Origin: Betaproteobacteria bacterium HGW-Betaproteobacteria-9
Lineage (GTDB): Bacteria > Pseudomonadota > Gammaproteobacteria > Burkholderiales > Burkholderiaceae_C
Length of the DNA stretch: 64,000 nt
Assembly: GCA_002842215.1 (NCBI GenBank)
Contig: PHCC01000016.1
Location: 109,475-173,474 of the forward strand
Direction of reading: 5' to 3'
Both the position numbers and the translations under genes were made by a program. A model generated the notes under the pieces. It saw only the letters and a list, made by a program, of their open reading frames with translations. It searched no databases and was not told the DNA's origin. Of the stretch, positions 32,810-41,772 are shown one piece after another; position 1 is the stretch's first letter, and each line of letters begins with the position of its first letter.

Positions 32810-33850
32810 ATGTTCCCCCTCAACACCTGGTACGTCGCTGCCCGCAGCGAAGAAATCCCCGCCGACCGGCCGCTGGGCCGGCGCATCTGCAACCAGCCCA
32901 TGGCCCTGTTCCGCAACAGCGCCGGCCAGGTCGCCGCCGTGCTCGATTTCTGCCCCCACCGCGGCGCGCCGCTGTCGCTGGGCAAGGTCGAGGGCGACAC
33001 CCTGGTCTGCGGTTACCACGGCCTGGCCATGGGCTGCGACGGCAAGACCGTCTCGATGCCGTGCCAGCGGGTGCGGGCGTTTCCGGCCATCCAGAGCTTC
33101 CCGGTGCACGAGGCGCACGGTTTCGTGTGGGTCTGGCCGGGCGACGCCGCGCTCGCCGACACCGCGCTGGTGCCGAAGTTCGAGTGGCAGGACAACCCCG
33201 CCTTCGGCTACGGCGGCGGCCTGTACCACATCGCCTGCGACTACCGGCTCATGATCGACAACCTGATGGACCTGACGCACGAGACCTATGTGCACTCGAC
33301 CAGCATCGGCCAGAAGGAGATCGACGAAGTGCCGTGCCAGACGCGGGTGGACGGTGATCACGTGATCACCGAGCGCTACATGGAAGGCATCGAGGCACCG
33401 CCGTTCTGGAAGATGGCGCTGCGCATGAACGGCCTGCCCGACGACCAGCCGGTGGACCGCTGGCAGATCTGCCACTTCACGCCGCCCAGCCACATCATGA
33501 TCGAGGTCGGCGTGGCGCTGGCCGGGCAGGGCGGCCACGCCGCGCCCGACGCGGTGAAAGCGGCGAGCTGGGTGGTGGACTTCATCACGCCCGAGACCGA
33601 CACATCCATGCACTACTTCTGGGGCATGGCGCGCAAGTTCAAGCCGCAGGATGCGTCGCTCACCGAGCAGATCCGCGAAGGCCAGGGCAAGATCTTTGCG
33701 GAAGACCTGGAGATGCTGGAACGCCAGCAGAAGAACCTGAGCGCCTTCCCCGATCGCAAGCTGCTCATGCTCAACATCGACACCGGCGGCGTGCAATCGC
33801 GCAAGCTGATCGACCGCGTGCTCGCAGCCGAACAGGGCGCCACCGCCTGA
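32810..33850 (+). CDS. vanA: Vanillate O-demethylase oxygenase subunit (Rieske)
   Basis: A 346-residue Rieske oxygenase that demethylates vanillate to protocatechuate plus formaldehyde. Rieske motif CPHRGAPLSLG (near residue 46) with CGYHGLAMGCDG (near 66); iron-site segment NLMDLTHETYVHSTSIGQ (near 150). MFPLNTWYVAARSEEI is the family-typical start, so ATG 32810 is preferred over the in-frame ATG at 32777 inside the operator. The substrate could also be a related methoxybenzoate. Followed by vanB after 6 bases. Confidence 0.9.
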   Translation: MFPLNTWYVAARSEEIPADRPLGRRICNQPMALFRNSAGQVAAVLDFCPHRGAPLSLGKVEGDTLVCGYHGLAMGCDGKTVSMPCQRVRAFPAIQSFPVHEAHGFVWVWPGDAALADTALVPKFEWQDNPAFGYGGGLYHIACDYRLMIDNLMDLTHETYVHSTSIGQKEIDEVPCQTRVDGDHVITERYMEGIEAPPFWKMALRMNGLPDDQPVDRWQICHFTPPSHIMIEVGVALAGQGGHAAPDAVKAASWVVDFITPETDTSMHYFWGMARKFKPQDASLTEQIREGQGKIFAEDLEMLERQQKNLSAFPDRKLLMLNIDTGGVQSRKLIDRVLAAEQGATA

Positions 33851-33856
33851 CCCCCC

Positions 33857-34828
33857 ATGAGCGACCCCCAGACCCCCTTGCTGGTGCGCGTGGCGCGCAA
33901 GCACACCGAAGCGCTGGACATCTGCAGCCTGGATCTGGTGGCCGAGCCCGGCCACAGCCTGCCCACCTTCAGCGCCGGCGCGCACATCGACGTGCACCTG
34001 CCCAACGGCCTGGTGCGCCAGTACTCGCTGTGCAACCCGCCCGGCGAGACCGGCCGCTACCAGATCGCGGTGCTGCGCGACCCCTCTTCGCGCGGCGGAT
34101 CGCAGGCGGTGCACGACCTGCTGCCCGAGGGCGCGACCCTGCACATCAGCGCGCCGAAAATCCACTTCCCGCTCGCCGCGGATGCGGCGCACCACCTGCT
34201 GCTGGCCGGTGGCATCGGCATCACGCCGCTGCTGGCCATGGCCGAACACCTGACCAGCCAGGGCGAGTGCTTCGAACTGCACCACTGCACGCGCTCGCGC
34301 GACCGCACGCCCTTTGTTGCGCGGGTCGCGGCATCGGCGTTCGCGCGCCACACCCACCACCACTTTGACGACGGCGATGCGGTGCAGAAGCTGGACATCG
34401 CCGCCACGCTGCAGCGCGCGCCCGACGGCACGCACCTCTACGGGTGTGGCCCACAAGGTTTCATGGACGCGGTCCTGAACGCCGGCCGCGCGCAGGGCTG
34501 GCCCGAGGAACGCCTGCACCGCGAGTACTTCGCCGCCGCGCCGGTGGACCACGCGAACGACGGCAGCTTCGAACTGGAGATCGCCAGCAGCGGCCGCGTG
34601 ATCCCGGTGCGCGCCGACCAGACCGCGCTGGCGGCCCTGCTGGCCGCCGGGCTGGACATTCCCATGTCGTGCGAACAGGGCGTGTGCGGCACCTGCCTCA
34701 CGCGCGTGAAAGCGGGCACACCCGACCACCGCGACCAGTACCTCACGCCCGAAGAACAGGCCGCGAACGACCAGTTCCTGCCCTGCTGCTCCAGGTCCAC
34801 GAGCGCACGCCTTGTGTTGGATTTGTGA
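33857..34828 (+). CDS. vanB: Vanillate O-demethylase reductase subunit
   Basis: A 323-residue phthalate-dioxygenase-reductase type protein that passes electrons from NADH to VanA: flavin domain (RQYSLCNPPGE near residue 54), NAD domain (LLAGGIGITPLLAMAEHL near 115; YGCGPQGFMDAV near 195) and a C-terminal plant-type 2Fe-2S domain (SCEQGVCGTCLTRV near 273, last Cys in FLPCCSRS). Tightly coupled to vanA; converges with acdR (6-base gap). Confidence 0.92.
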   Translation: MSDPQTPLLVRVARKHTEALDICSLDLVAEPGHSLPTFSAGAHIDVHLPNGLVRQYSLCNPPGETGRYQIAVLRDPSSRGGSQAVHDLLPEGATLHISAPKIHFPLAADAAHHLLLAGGIGITPLLAMAEHLTSQGECFELHHCTRSRDRTPFVARVAASAFARHTHHHFDDGDAVQKLDIAATLQRAPDGTHLYGCGPQGFMDAVLNAGRAQGWPEERLHREYFAAAPVDHANDGSFELEIASSGRVIPVRADQTALAALLAAGLDIPMSCEQGVCGTCLTRVKAGTPDHRDQYLTPEEQAANDQFLPCCSRSTSARLVLDL

Positions 34829-34834
34829 GGCGTT

Positions 34835-35308
34835 TCAGGCCACCGGAACCGGTAGTACCGTGGTCTCGAACACCTCCTTCAGGCACACGAAGGTGCGCAC
34901 CTGGCGCACGCCCGGCAGCGCGATCAGTTGGGCGCTGTGCATGTCGTTGAACGAGTCGATGCCCTGGATGCGCAGCTTGACGAAGTAGTCGAATTCGCCG
35001 GTCACCAGCTGCACTTCCAGGCAGCCGGTGAGTTTCGCTGCGGCCTTCTCGAACGCGGCGAACGAGTCTGGCGTGGACCGGTCCAGCACCACACCAATGA
35101 TCACCAGCCCCGTGTAGCCCAGCGCGCGCGGGTCGGCCAGCGCCACCGTTTTGCGGATCACCCCCGACGCCCTCAGCCGCGCCACCCGCCGCGAACAGGC
35201 CGGCGGGCTGAGGTGGGTGCGTTCGGCCAGTTCCAGGTTGGGCAGGGAGGCGTCCTGCTGCAGCAGTTCGAGCAGTTTGCGGTCTATGCGGTCGAGCGGA
35301 ATCTCCAT
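34835..35308 (-). CDS. acdR: Lrp-type regulator of ACC deaminase
   Basis: A 157-residue Lrp/AsnC regulator: HTH LLELLQQDASLPNLELAER and LSPPACSRRVARLRASGVI, then an RAM domain (VTGEFDYFVKLRIQGIDSF). It is divergent from acdS, the arrangement known for AcdR in ACC-deaminase-bearing proteobacteria, where it activates acdS. ATG 35323 (MKVSAMEIP) is an alternative start without a visible RBS. It appears intact although its target is broken. Confidence 0.85.
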   Translation of the reverse strand: MEIPLDRIDRKLLELLQQDASLPNLELAERTHLSPPACSRRVARLRASGVIRKTVALADPRALGYTGLVIIGVVLDRSTPDSFAAFEKAAAKLTGCLEVQLVTGEFDYFVKLRIQGIDSFNDMHSAQLIALPGVRQVRTFVCLKEVFETTVLPVPVA

Positions 35309-35537
35309 AGCTGAAACCTTCATTTATTGCGTCAATCTGGCATTTCACACCATCTATTCTGTGAACGACATGGAATGAGCATGAGCATGCGATATTTGTG
35401 CGCCATTTCGCAATTCGTAGCAGCGGCGCAGTCCTACGATGAACTTCGCTTTCAACACACCGATGTTCCACCCCATGCCCACGTGTTTCGCCGCCATGAC
35501 GCTGTACGCACCTGGGTTGCAACCGCTCCTCCATGCC

Positions 35538-36578
35538 ATGACCACCGCAACAACTCACTCATTGAACCTGCAGAAATTCCCCCGCCACCCGCTGACCTTC
35601 GGTCCCAGCCCCATCCAGCCGCTCAAGCGCCTGAGCGCGCACCTGGGCGGCAAGGTGCACCTGTATGCCAAGCGCGAAGACTGCAACAGCGGCCTGGCCT
35701 TCGGTGGCAACAAGACGCGCAAGCTCGAATACCTGATCCCCGAAGCCATCGCCGGGGGTTACGACACGCTGGTTTCCATCGGCGGCATCCAGTCCAACCA
35801 GACCCGCCAGGTCGCCGCCGTGGCTGCGCACCTGGGCATGAAGTGCGTGCTGGTGTAGGAGAACTGGGTCAACTACTCCGACGCGGTGTACGACCGCGTC
35901 GGCAACATCGAGATGAGCCGCATCATGGGTGCCGACGTGCGGCTGGATGCGGCGGGTTTTGACATCGGCATCCGCCCCAGCTGGGAACAGGCCATGGACG
36001 ACGTGAAGAAGGCCGGCGGCAAGCCCTTCCCCATCCCCGCCGGCTGCTCCGAGCACCCCTATGGCGGCCTGGGCTTCGTGGGTTTTGCCGAAGAAGTGCG
36101 CCAGCAGGAAGCCGAGCTGGGTTTCCGGTTCGACTACATCGTGGTCTGCTCGGTGACGGGCAGCACGCAGGCCGGCATGGTGGTCGGCTTCGCGGCAGAC
36201 GGCCGCGCCCGCCGGGTGATCGGCATCGACGCCTCGGCCAAACCCGAGCAGACCCACGCGCAGATATTGCGCATCGCCCAGAACACCGCGCAATTGGTGG
36301 AACTGGGCCAGGACCTCACCGCCGACGACGTGGTGCTCGACACGCGCTACGGCGGCCCCGAATACGGCCTGCCCAACGAAGGCACGCTGGAAGCCATCCG
36401 CCTCTGCGCACGGCAGGAAGGCATGCTCACCGACCCGGTGTACGAGGGCAAATCCATGCACGGGATGATCGACAAAGTGCGCCGCGGCGAATTCCCGGCC
36501 GGCTCACGCGTGCTCTACGCCCACCTGGGCGGCGTGCCGGCGCTCAATGCGTACAGCTTCCTGTTCAGGAACGGCTGA
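35538..36578 (+). pseudogene. acdS: 1-Aminocyclopropane-1-carboxylate deaminase, interrupted by an in-frame TAG
   Basis: Together the two halves encode a full-length (about 346 codons) PLP-dependent ACC deaminase, which breaks down the ethylene precursor ACC to 2-oxobutyrate and ammonia. Visible: [12 protein letters not shown] (PLP Lys), [48 protein letters not shown] and [15 protein letters not shown]; the Glu in YEGKS and Leu in AHLGG fit true AcdS rather than D-cysteine desulfhydrase. A TAG at 35856-35858 follows KCVLV, where the family has Gln (CAG), so one C-to-T change explains it. The frame is open on both sides. A TTG at 35571 (MNLQKF) may be the native start. Confidence 0.88.
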
Positions 36579-36990
36579 ACACCCCGACCGCGCAAGATGA
36601 CCTCACGGGGCAGGCCGTGCCTTCACTTCCTCGCCCCGCTGGGGAGAGGGCTGGGGTGAGGGGCCACGCCAACCCGTACGCCCCCTCGCGCCAACGACCT
36701 TGAACCCTGCTTTTCAAACCCAGAGTGCTCAGCGATGCGGCGCCTGACTGGCCACTCGGCAGTGAGCGCGACCTGACCTGACGGGGCCGTGTCCAGCACC
36801 GGTCGTCCGAGGCTCGGTCGCAGACCAGTTTGGTCATGGGCCGCCGCCTGGGGTTGATCGGGGAATGTGAACGTAGCCAGAAACGGCCGTTCAGTATGTG
36901 TTCAGCCTCGCGTATCCAACATGGCCCCAAGGTCCAGAGCAGACATCTGGCTCTCACCCCCCTAAACCTCCAGCCGTCACAGGATTCATC
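36579..36990. other. 412-base gap after acdS without a convincing gene
   Basis: Holds a short GC-rich repeat (36631-36664) and no frame with credible coding character. An RBS-like AGGA occurs just before the small gene at 36991. Confidence 0.5.
36631..36664. repeat. GC-rich short repeat, copy 1
   Basis: TCGCCCCGCTGGGGAGAGGG then CTGGGGTGAGGGGC. The reverse complement of 43027-43064 gives a similar GGGAGGGCTGGGGTGGAGGGGC. Both lie in non-coding gaps; a dispersed element. Confidence 0.5.
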
Positions 36991-37158
36991 ATGAACGCCG
37001 ATCTCAAGAACTTTCTCCAACCCATCGCACAGGCTGTTGCCGCCGCACTGTTTGTGGTGTTTACCGTGGCATTCTTTTCAGTGCCCTACGTGCTTCAGCA
37101 GCACCCGGGTGATCTCCAGTTGCCGTCTCAGCAGGCCGACCTGCGTCACATGACCTGA
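36991..37158 (+). CDS. Small single-span membrane protein
   Basis: A possible 55-residue protein of unknown function. Polar start (MNADLKNFLQPIAQ), one hydrophobic segment (AVAAALFVVFTVAFFSVPYV, residues 15-34) and a polar end. AGGA lies 8 bases before ATG 36991. It is short, so the call is tentative, but the layout of a small single-span protein followed by a BON lipoprotein gene is plausible. Confidence 0.5.
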   Translation: MNADLKNFLQPIAQAVAAALFVVFTVAFFSVPYVLQQHPGDLQLPSQQADLRHMT

Positions 37159-37258
37159 ACCCTTCGGTATCGCTTTGGACTCGGCAGCCAGCGTGGACAC
37201 CGCGAGCAATGCAGCAGAGCAAAGCGATTTGTCGGCCTACATTTCACAAAAGAATTCC

Positions 37259-37591
37259 ATGAGACTTTTCAACCAGGTCTTTCTGTTGACCGCCTGCTGC
37301 ACGATCGTGCTGACCGCATGCAACAAGGCAGATATCGCGAGTCCGACTCAAGCTCCGGCTGCCAGAGCAGATGCCAACGTATCGGACGCCGACATCACGA
37401 CCCATGTCCAATCTGCACTGAACAACGAACCCGGTTTGGCTGGGCTGGACATCGCAGTCGTCACCACCAAGGGCGACGTTCGGCTGACGGGTGTGGTGGC
37501 CAATCAGGCGCAGATCGACACGGCGCTCGGCGCCGCACGGGCCGCCGAGGGCGCGCATACCATCCACAATGAACTGACCGTCAAGCAGTGA
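37259..37591 (+). CDS. BON-domain lipoprotein, OsmY-like
   Basis: A 110-residue periplasmic lipoprotein: lipobox VLTAC near residue 21, short linker, then one BON domain (DADITTHVQSALNNEP; GDVRLTGVVANQAQI; AHTIHNELTVK). BON proteins bind envelope phospholipids and are often induced by osmotic or envelope stress. Start at 37259 chosen because the signal peptide begins there; upstream in-frame codons look non-coding. Confidence 0.82.
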   Translation: MRLFNQVFLLTACCTIVLTACNKADIASPTQAPAARADANVSDADITTHVQSALNNEPGLAGLDIAVVTTKGDVRLTGVVANQAQIDTALGAARAAEGAHTIHNELTVKQ

Positions 37592-37652
37592 TGCAACGCC
37601 CCACTGTGCTCCGCTATTCTTGTCGGACCCGCCCGAGGTGGGGCCTGAGAAT

Positions 37653-38657
37653 CTATCCGGGGATGGGACGCTCCGAAGGCGTGGTACCACTGGATCTGCC
37701 AAACCGACCCAGCCCTACCTCCATCAAACCTTCAGTACGGCGAAGCAGGAACATCGCATCCAACCCCATGCGCTGAGCCATGGCCAGACCCTCGTCGGGG
37801 CCTGCCACCAATAGGGCCGTGGCCCAGGCGTCCGCGTGCATGCAGGTGCGTGCCAGCACGGTGACCGATGCCACGGCGTTGTTCACGGGTGCGCAACGGC
37901 GCGCGTCCATGGTGTGCGCGAGGCGCGCATCGCCCACTTCCAGATAGCGTCGGTAGTCGCCCGAGGTGGCCACGGCCAGGTCCTCCAGCTCGATGACACC
38001 GTGCACCGCGCGGCGCCCGGGCTCTGGGCGTTCGAGCGCCACAGCCCAGGGCTCGCCGCTGGCCTGGCCTCCCACGGCGCGCAGCTCGCCATCCAGCGCG
38101 GCCAGCGCATGCCGCACGCCGTGCTGTTGCAGCACATGGGCCATGCGGTCCACTGCGTAGCCCTTGGCAATGCCGCACAAGTCGAGTTGCAAGGTTGCAC
38201 GCTTGCGGGCGCGGCCTGAGGGCCTGTCCAGCTCCAGGTGTCCCTGCGTAGCGTGCGGCCTGGTCTGACGTGCGGCGCGAATCGCTTGCGCGTCGGGTGC
38301 ATCGCGCACCGCGCCAAACCCCCAGGCATTCACCAGCGCCCCCACACACGGATCGAATGCACCCGCGCTCAGGCGGTGGACATCGAGCGCACAGTCCAGT
38401 ACCTCCAGGATTTCAGCGGGCAGGTCCACCCAGGCGTCCAAGGGTGCGCGGTTCAGGCGCATGAGGTCGCTGTCCGGCTTCCAGGGCGACATCTGCTCGT
38501 CCACCTGCTCCACGGCAGCGGCGAGGTCCTGCTGCAAGACCGCCAGGTCCACAGTTTTGTCGGCGTCGACCGTGGCAGACCAGCGTGTGCCCATGGCCGG
38601 ACCGTGCAGGGTGGTGCGCCGGAGAGGCGCAGCGGGATCAGAAGACATCTTCGGCAT
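37653..38657 (-). CDS. apbE: FAD:protein FMN transferase
   Basis: A 334-residue ApbE-family enzyme, which attaches FMN covalently to Ser/Thr in extracytosolic proteins. Visible: MGTRWSATVDAD (near residue 22), LDLCGIAKGYAVDRMA (near 158), ALDGELRAVGG (near 187) and the C-terminal HTMDARRCAPVNNAVASVTV and MHADAWATALLVAGPDEGL, which carry metal-binding residues. No signal peptide is obvious, so it may act inside or lack a recognised signal. The start (38657, alternative 38648) overlaps the end of the reductase gene by 20 bases. It is the last gene of a four-gene operon with PepSY and DUF2271 proteins. Confidence 0.9.
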   Translation of the reverse strand: MPKMSSDPAAPLRRTTLHGPAMGTRWSATVDADKTVDLAVLQQDLAAAVEQVDEQMSPWKPDSDLMRLNRAPLDAWVDLPAEILEVLDCALDVHRLSAGAFDPCVGALVNAWGFGAVRDAPDAQAIRAARQTRPHATQGHLELDRPSGRARKRATLQLDLCGIAKGYAVDRMAHVLQQHGVRHALAALDGELRAVGGQASGEPWAVALERPEPGRRAVHGVIELEDLAVATSGDYRRYLEVGDARLAHTMDARRCAPVNNAVASVTVLARTCMHADAWATALLVAGPDEGLAMAQRMGLDAMFLLRRTEGLMEVGLGRFGRSSGTTPSERPIPG

Positions 38658-40845
38658 AACGTTCCTTGGCTTTCAGCGTCGATACGCTCAACTGCAGTGG
38701 CGCCAATACCGTGTCCAGCGTCTCGGCCACGCCCTGTGCCATGGCGCGGCTGCCGCAGACGCGCACGATGGCGCCCTGTGCCACCAGGCCGCGCACACGC
38801 TCGGCGTCTCGGCGCAGGGCATCCTGCACATAGCCGCCGCCGTCGGGCACGCGGGAGAAGACCGTCTGCAGCGTGGCCAGGCGCCCTTCGCCGAGCCAGC
38901 GCTGAATGTCGGGGCCGAAGTAAAAATCCCGCGCTGGGTCGCGCCCACCAAAGTACAGGTGCATCGGGCTGCGTCTGTCGTTGCGGCGGATGAAGCCGGC
39001 CAGTGGCGCCACGCCGGTGCCCGCCCCGATCAGCAGCACGGGCCGCCGCGTGCGTGGCAGCGCGAAGCCCGGGTTGGGCCGGACAAAAGCGGTGATGTTG
39101 TCCCCCCTTTGCAGGCCCAGCAAGTGCGTCGAGCACAGGCCGCCCGACATCTGACGCACGCAGATTTCCACGAACCCGTCTTTCCAGCCCGACGCCAGCG
39201 AGTAGTAGCGCGGCACGGTCGAACCCGTCGGCACGATACCCAGGAGATCGCCGGCTGCAAACCGCGCCAGACCGTGTCCGCGCAGCCGTGCGCCCGGTCC
39301 CTCTGCAGGCCACGCAAAGCGCAGGATCGCCGTGGCCTGCCCGGTGACACCGGGATAGTCCTGGCGCGCCATGAGTGTGAGCGTCGCGGTGGGTGGCACG
39401 CGCGGTACATGCTCCAGAACCAGGGGTTCGCCGAGCGCCTGCGCCAGGGCATCGCCCCAGCGCGCGAACTGCTGGCCCGATTGCTGGTGGATGCACTCGA
39501 GCGGCAGCAGCGCGGGCCAGCCCTGCGCGCGCAACGTCTGGTCCAGCGCCTCGGCAAAGGCGCAGAAGGCCGGAAACTGCCGGTCGCCAAAGCCCAGCAC
39601 CGTCACCGGCACAGCGCTGGCGCTGAGCCTGGCCATGCGCTCCAGAGCGCGGCTGGCGTGGGCCGGGGCCTGGCCTTCGCCATAGGTTGCAGCCAGCACA
39701 AACACCTGCCGCGTGGCGGCCGTGGTTTGAAAATTCTCCAGCGCGCTGGTGTGAACGCGGTGGCCGCCCTGGCTCAGCGCGTCTTGCAGCGTCTGGGCAA
39801 AACCCCAGGTGCTGCCGCCTTCGCTGGCCACGAAGATGAGCACGTCGGCCTGTGCCAGCGGGGTGTTGCCGGTGATGTGTGGCGCCTGGCTGCGCGCTTG
39901 CCACCAGATGACAACGCCCGACAGCCAGAACAGCAGCACGCTGGCGCCCACGAGCCCGAGCACCACGGCCCAGGGCCAGGCCGCTTCGCCCGTGTGCAGC
40001 ACCACGGCCCAGTCGTAGATGCGCTGCGCAAGGGTGGCATCCTGCCAGGCCAACATCTGGCCCGAGTACCGGTCGATCCAACCCTGACCCTGGGCAGTGG
40101 CCACGTTCCAGGTGTCTTCCGGGTCGGTGGGGCCGGGAAAATTAAGCCTGCGCAAATCCTGCACCGCAAGGCTTTGCAGCGTGGCCAGCTGCGCGCCAGG
40201 CAAGTCGGGCTGGCCGGTAACCACCGAGAGCACCTCTGGCTCGGCACGGGTGTCCAGTTCCACCAGTCCCAGGGTCGAGGCGCTCATGGTCAGCGCGGTG
40301 AGTGATGTCAGGCAAAGCACAACGAGCACCACACGGCCCGCGACCACATGGATGCGCTGCGCCAGCGAGCCACGCACCCTGGCCGTCAGCTTCCGCCAGC
40401 CGCCCATGCGCCGCAGCAAAAGCACCAGGGCAGAGACGCACAACAAGCCCATGGCCAGCGCAGTGCCCGCTGCACCCCAGCGCCCGGCGTCGCCCAGCAG
40501 CAGCGAGCGGTGCAGGTTCTTCACCCAGCGCGGCAGCGCCGAGGCTTGCCAGGCGCCGAGCACCCGTCCATCGGCCGGGTCCACGTACTGCGCCTGCGGC
40601 TGGTCGCCGGCAAAGCTGAACACCACGACGGCACCCGAGGGCAGGTGGCGAATCTCTTCCGCGCCCGGGACGGTGCGCGTCACGCGCTCCACCAGCGTGG
40701 CCACGGGCAAGTCGCCCGGTGCGGCGGGCGCCTGCCACGCCTGCTGCACCGGGTCGATCGCCAAAACAGAGCCGGTGATGCCCAGCACCACAGCCAGGGT
40801 GCCAACGGTCAGGCCCAGCCAGCGGTGGAAAACTTTCCAGCTCAT
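38638..40845 (-). CDS. PepSY-membrane / flavodoxin / ferredoxin-reductase fusion (NADPH-driven transmembrane electron transfer)
   Basis: A 735-residue fusion. The N-terminal PepSY-type membrane part has four helices (about residues 8-30, 125-145, 168-190, 293-315), starting WKVFHRWLGLTVGTLAV. It is followed by a flavodoxin-like domain (LIFVASEGGSTWGFAQTL near 340; VLAATYGEGQAP) and an FNR/sulfite-reductase-type domain (RYYSLASG near 577, GGLCSTHLLGL, LLIGAGTGVAPLAGF near 633, C-terminal YAEDVF). It should move electrons from cytosolic NADPH through FMN/FAD across the membrane. With apbE and the DUF2271 protein it fits extracytosolic flavin electron-transfer systems. Starts 10 bases after the DUF2271 gene. 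Confidence 0.9.
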   Translation of the reverse strand: MSWKVFHRWLGLTVGTLAVVLGITGSVLAIDPVQQAWQAPAAPGDLPVATLVERVTRTVPGAEEIRHLPSGAVVVFSFAGDQPQAQYVDPADGRVLGAWQASALPRWVKNLHRSLLLGDAGRWGAAGTALAMGLLCVSALVLLLRRMGGWRKLTARVRGSLAQRIHVVAGRVVLVVLCLTSLTALTMSASTLGLVELDTRAEPEVLSVVTGQPDLPGAQLATLQSLAVQDLRRLNFPGPTDPEDTWNVATAQGQGWIDRYSGQMLAWQDATLAQRIYDWAVVLHTGEAAWPWAVVLGLVGASVLLFWLSGVVIWWQARSQAPHITGNTPLAQADVLIFVASEGGSTWGFAQTLQDALSQGGHRVHTSALENFQTTAATRQVFVLAATYGEGQAPAHASRALERMARLSASAVPVTVLGFGDRQFPAFCAFAEALDQTLRAQGWPALLPLECIHQQSGQQFARWGDALAQALGEPLVLEHVPRVPPTATLTLMARQDYPGVTGQATAILRFAWPAEGPGARLRGHGLARFAAGDLLGIVPTGSTVPRYYSLASGWKDGFVEICVRQMSGGLCSTHLLGLQRGDNITAFVRPNPGFALPRTRRPVLLIGAGTGVAPLAGFIRRNDRRSPMHLYFGGRDPARDFYFGPDIQRWLGEGRLATLQTVFSRVPDGGGYVQDALRRDAERVRGLVAQGAIVRVCGSRAMAQGVAETLDTVLAPLQLSVSTLKAKERYAEDVF

Positions 40846-40855
40846 GCAAGTCCCT

Positions 40856-41332
40856 TTACTGAAGTTGGAAAGTCACCGACTGGATGTACTGCTTGCCGGC
40901 CTGCGGCTTGCCGACGTTCGCTTTGGACAGCGGGATGCGGACCTCCGACGGGCTGTCTCGCATGTCTTCCACGGCGGCGTCGATGCGGATTTCATAGCCC
41001 GCGTCCATCAGTGCATCCGCCAGATCGGCGGTGACCTTGAGCGTGCGCCCCGCGCCCACACTGGCGCCGGTCACGCCATCCAGGCGCTTGGCGTCACCCG
41101 CCGAGAGGCGGCTCCAGTCAGACAAGTGCTTGTGGTACTTGGCTTTGCCGCCGGCCACCCACAGCGTGCGCACGTAGGCGCCTTTGGCATCGGTCAGGTA
41201 CGCCGCCAGGTAGGCGCCGTCGCCGCCGTAGTTCTTGAGCTGGGCGGTCAGCGTGAGCGGGCGGCTGTGGGCCAGGGCGGGAAGGGCCAGCGCGCAGGCG
41301 GTGGCCAGAATGGTCATGAGAGGTTTGGACAT
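40856..41332 (-). CDS. DUF2271 periplasmic protein with an ApbE flavinylation motif
   Basis: A 158-residue exported protein: signal peptide about residues 1-22 (ending LAHS), then a DUF2271-like beta domain (LTLTAQLKNYGGDGAYLAAY; TLWVAGGKAKYHKHLSDW). Residues 85-91 read DGVTGAS, matching the Dxx(S/T)GA(S/T) acceptor motif recognised by ApbE, so Ser91 is a likely site of covalent FMN. This makes it the probable periplasmic electron carrier or reductase fed by the PepSY-reductase encoded just downstream. The physiological acceptor is unknown. Confidence 0.85.
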   Translation of the reverse strand: MSKPLMTILATACALALPALAHSRPLTLTAQLKNYGGDGAYLAAYLTDAKGAYVRTLWVAGGKAKYHKHLSDWSRLSAGDAKRLDGVTGASVGAGRTLKVTADLADALMDAGYEIRIDAAVEDMRDSPSEVRIPLSKANVGKPQAGKQYIQSVTFQLQ

Positions 41333-41358
41333 GGTGATGCTCCTGTGGGATGGGTGGG

Positions 41359-41772
41359 TTACTCAATCTGGCCGTGCGGCGCGCTGCCAGGGGCCAACAA
41401 AGGCGATGGCACGGCGGCGCCGTCCGGTTGCGGCGGTGGGGTCTGCCGCGCAGCACCGTCCTCACCACGATCTCGTTCCCGGGCACGCTGGCGGTTGTCT
41501 TGTCTCATCTTCAACACCTTCAGGGTTTCCGGGTCGATCTTGGCTTTGAAGTTGCGTCCTTGGGCATCCGTGCCGCGAATTTCATAGCAGCCGTCGTCGA
41601 TCTTCAGCCGCTGGATCTGCCAACCTTGTGCGGCTGCCATCTGCCGCACAGCCTCACGCGTCTGCCAGCGATTCAGCGGCGCTTCGCAATCGTCACCGGC
41701 CCATGTGGGCAGGGCGATCAGGCCCAGGGACAGCACCAGCAGGCCGTGCCGCAAAGAGGGGTGGTATTTCAT
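41359..41772 (-). CDS. Small exported PepSY-domain protein
   Basis: A 137-residue protein with a Sec signal (residues 1-25, ending TWA), then one PepSY domain (REAVRQMAAAQGWQIQRLKI; DGCYEIRGTDAQGRNFKAKI; DPETLKVLKM) and a charged, Pro-rich C-terminal tail. First gene of the apbE operon, 26 bases upstream of the DUF2271 gene. Two Cys residues (DDCE and DGCY) could form a disulfide. PepSY domains here may tune or bind the flavin carrier; this is inference. Confidence 0.82.
   Translation of the reverse strand: MKYHPSLRHGLLVLSLGLIALPTWAGDDCEAPLNRWQTREAVRQMAAAQGWQIQRLKIDDGCYEIRGTDAQGRNFKAKIDPETLKVLKMRQDNRQRARERDRGEDGAARQTPPPQPDGAAVPSPLLAPGSAPHGQIE

Noticed and set aside
35886..36578. Separate gene for the second part of acdS starting at GTG 35886
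   Set aside because: The frame is continuous with the upstream part apart from one TAG and the product would lack the PLP lysine; better seen as one interrupted gene.
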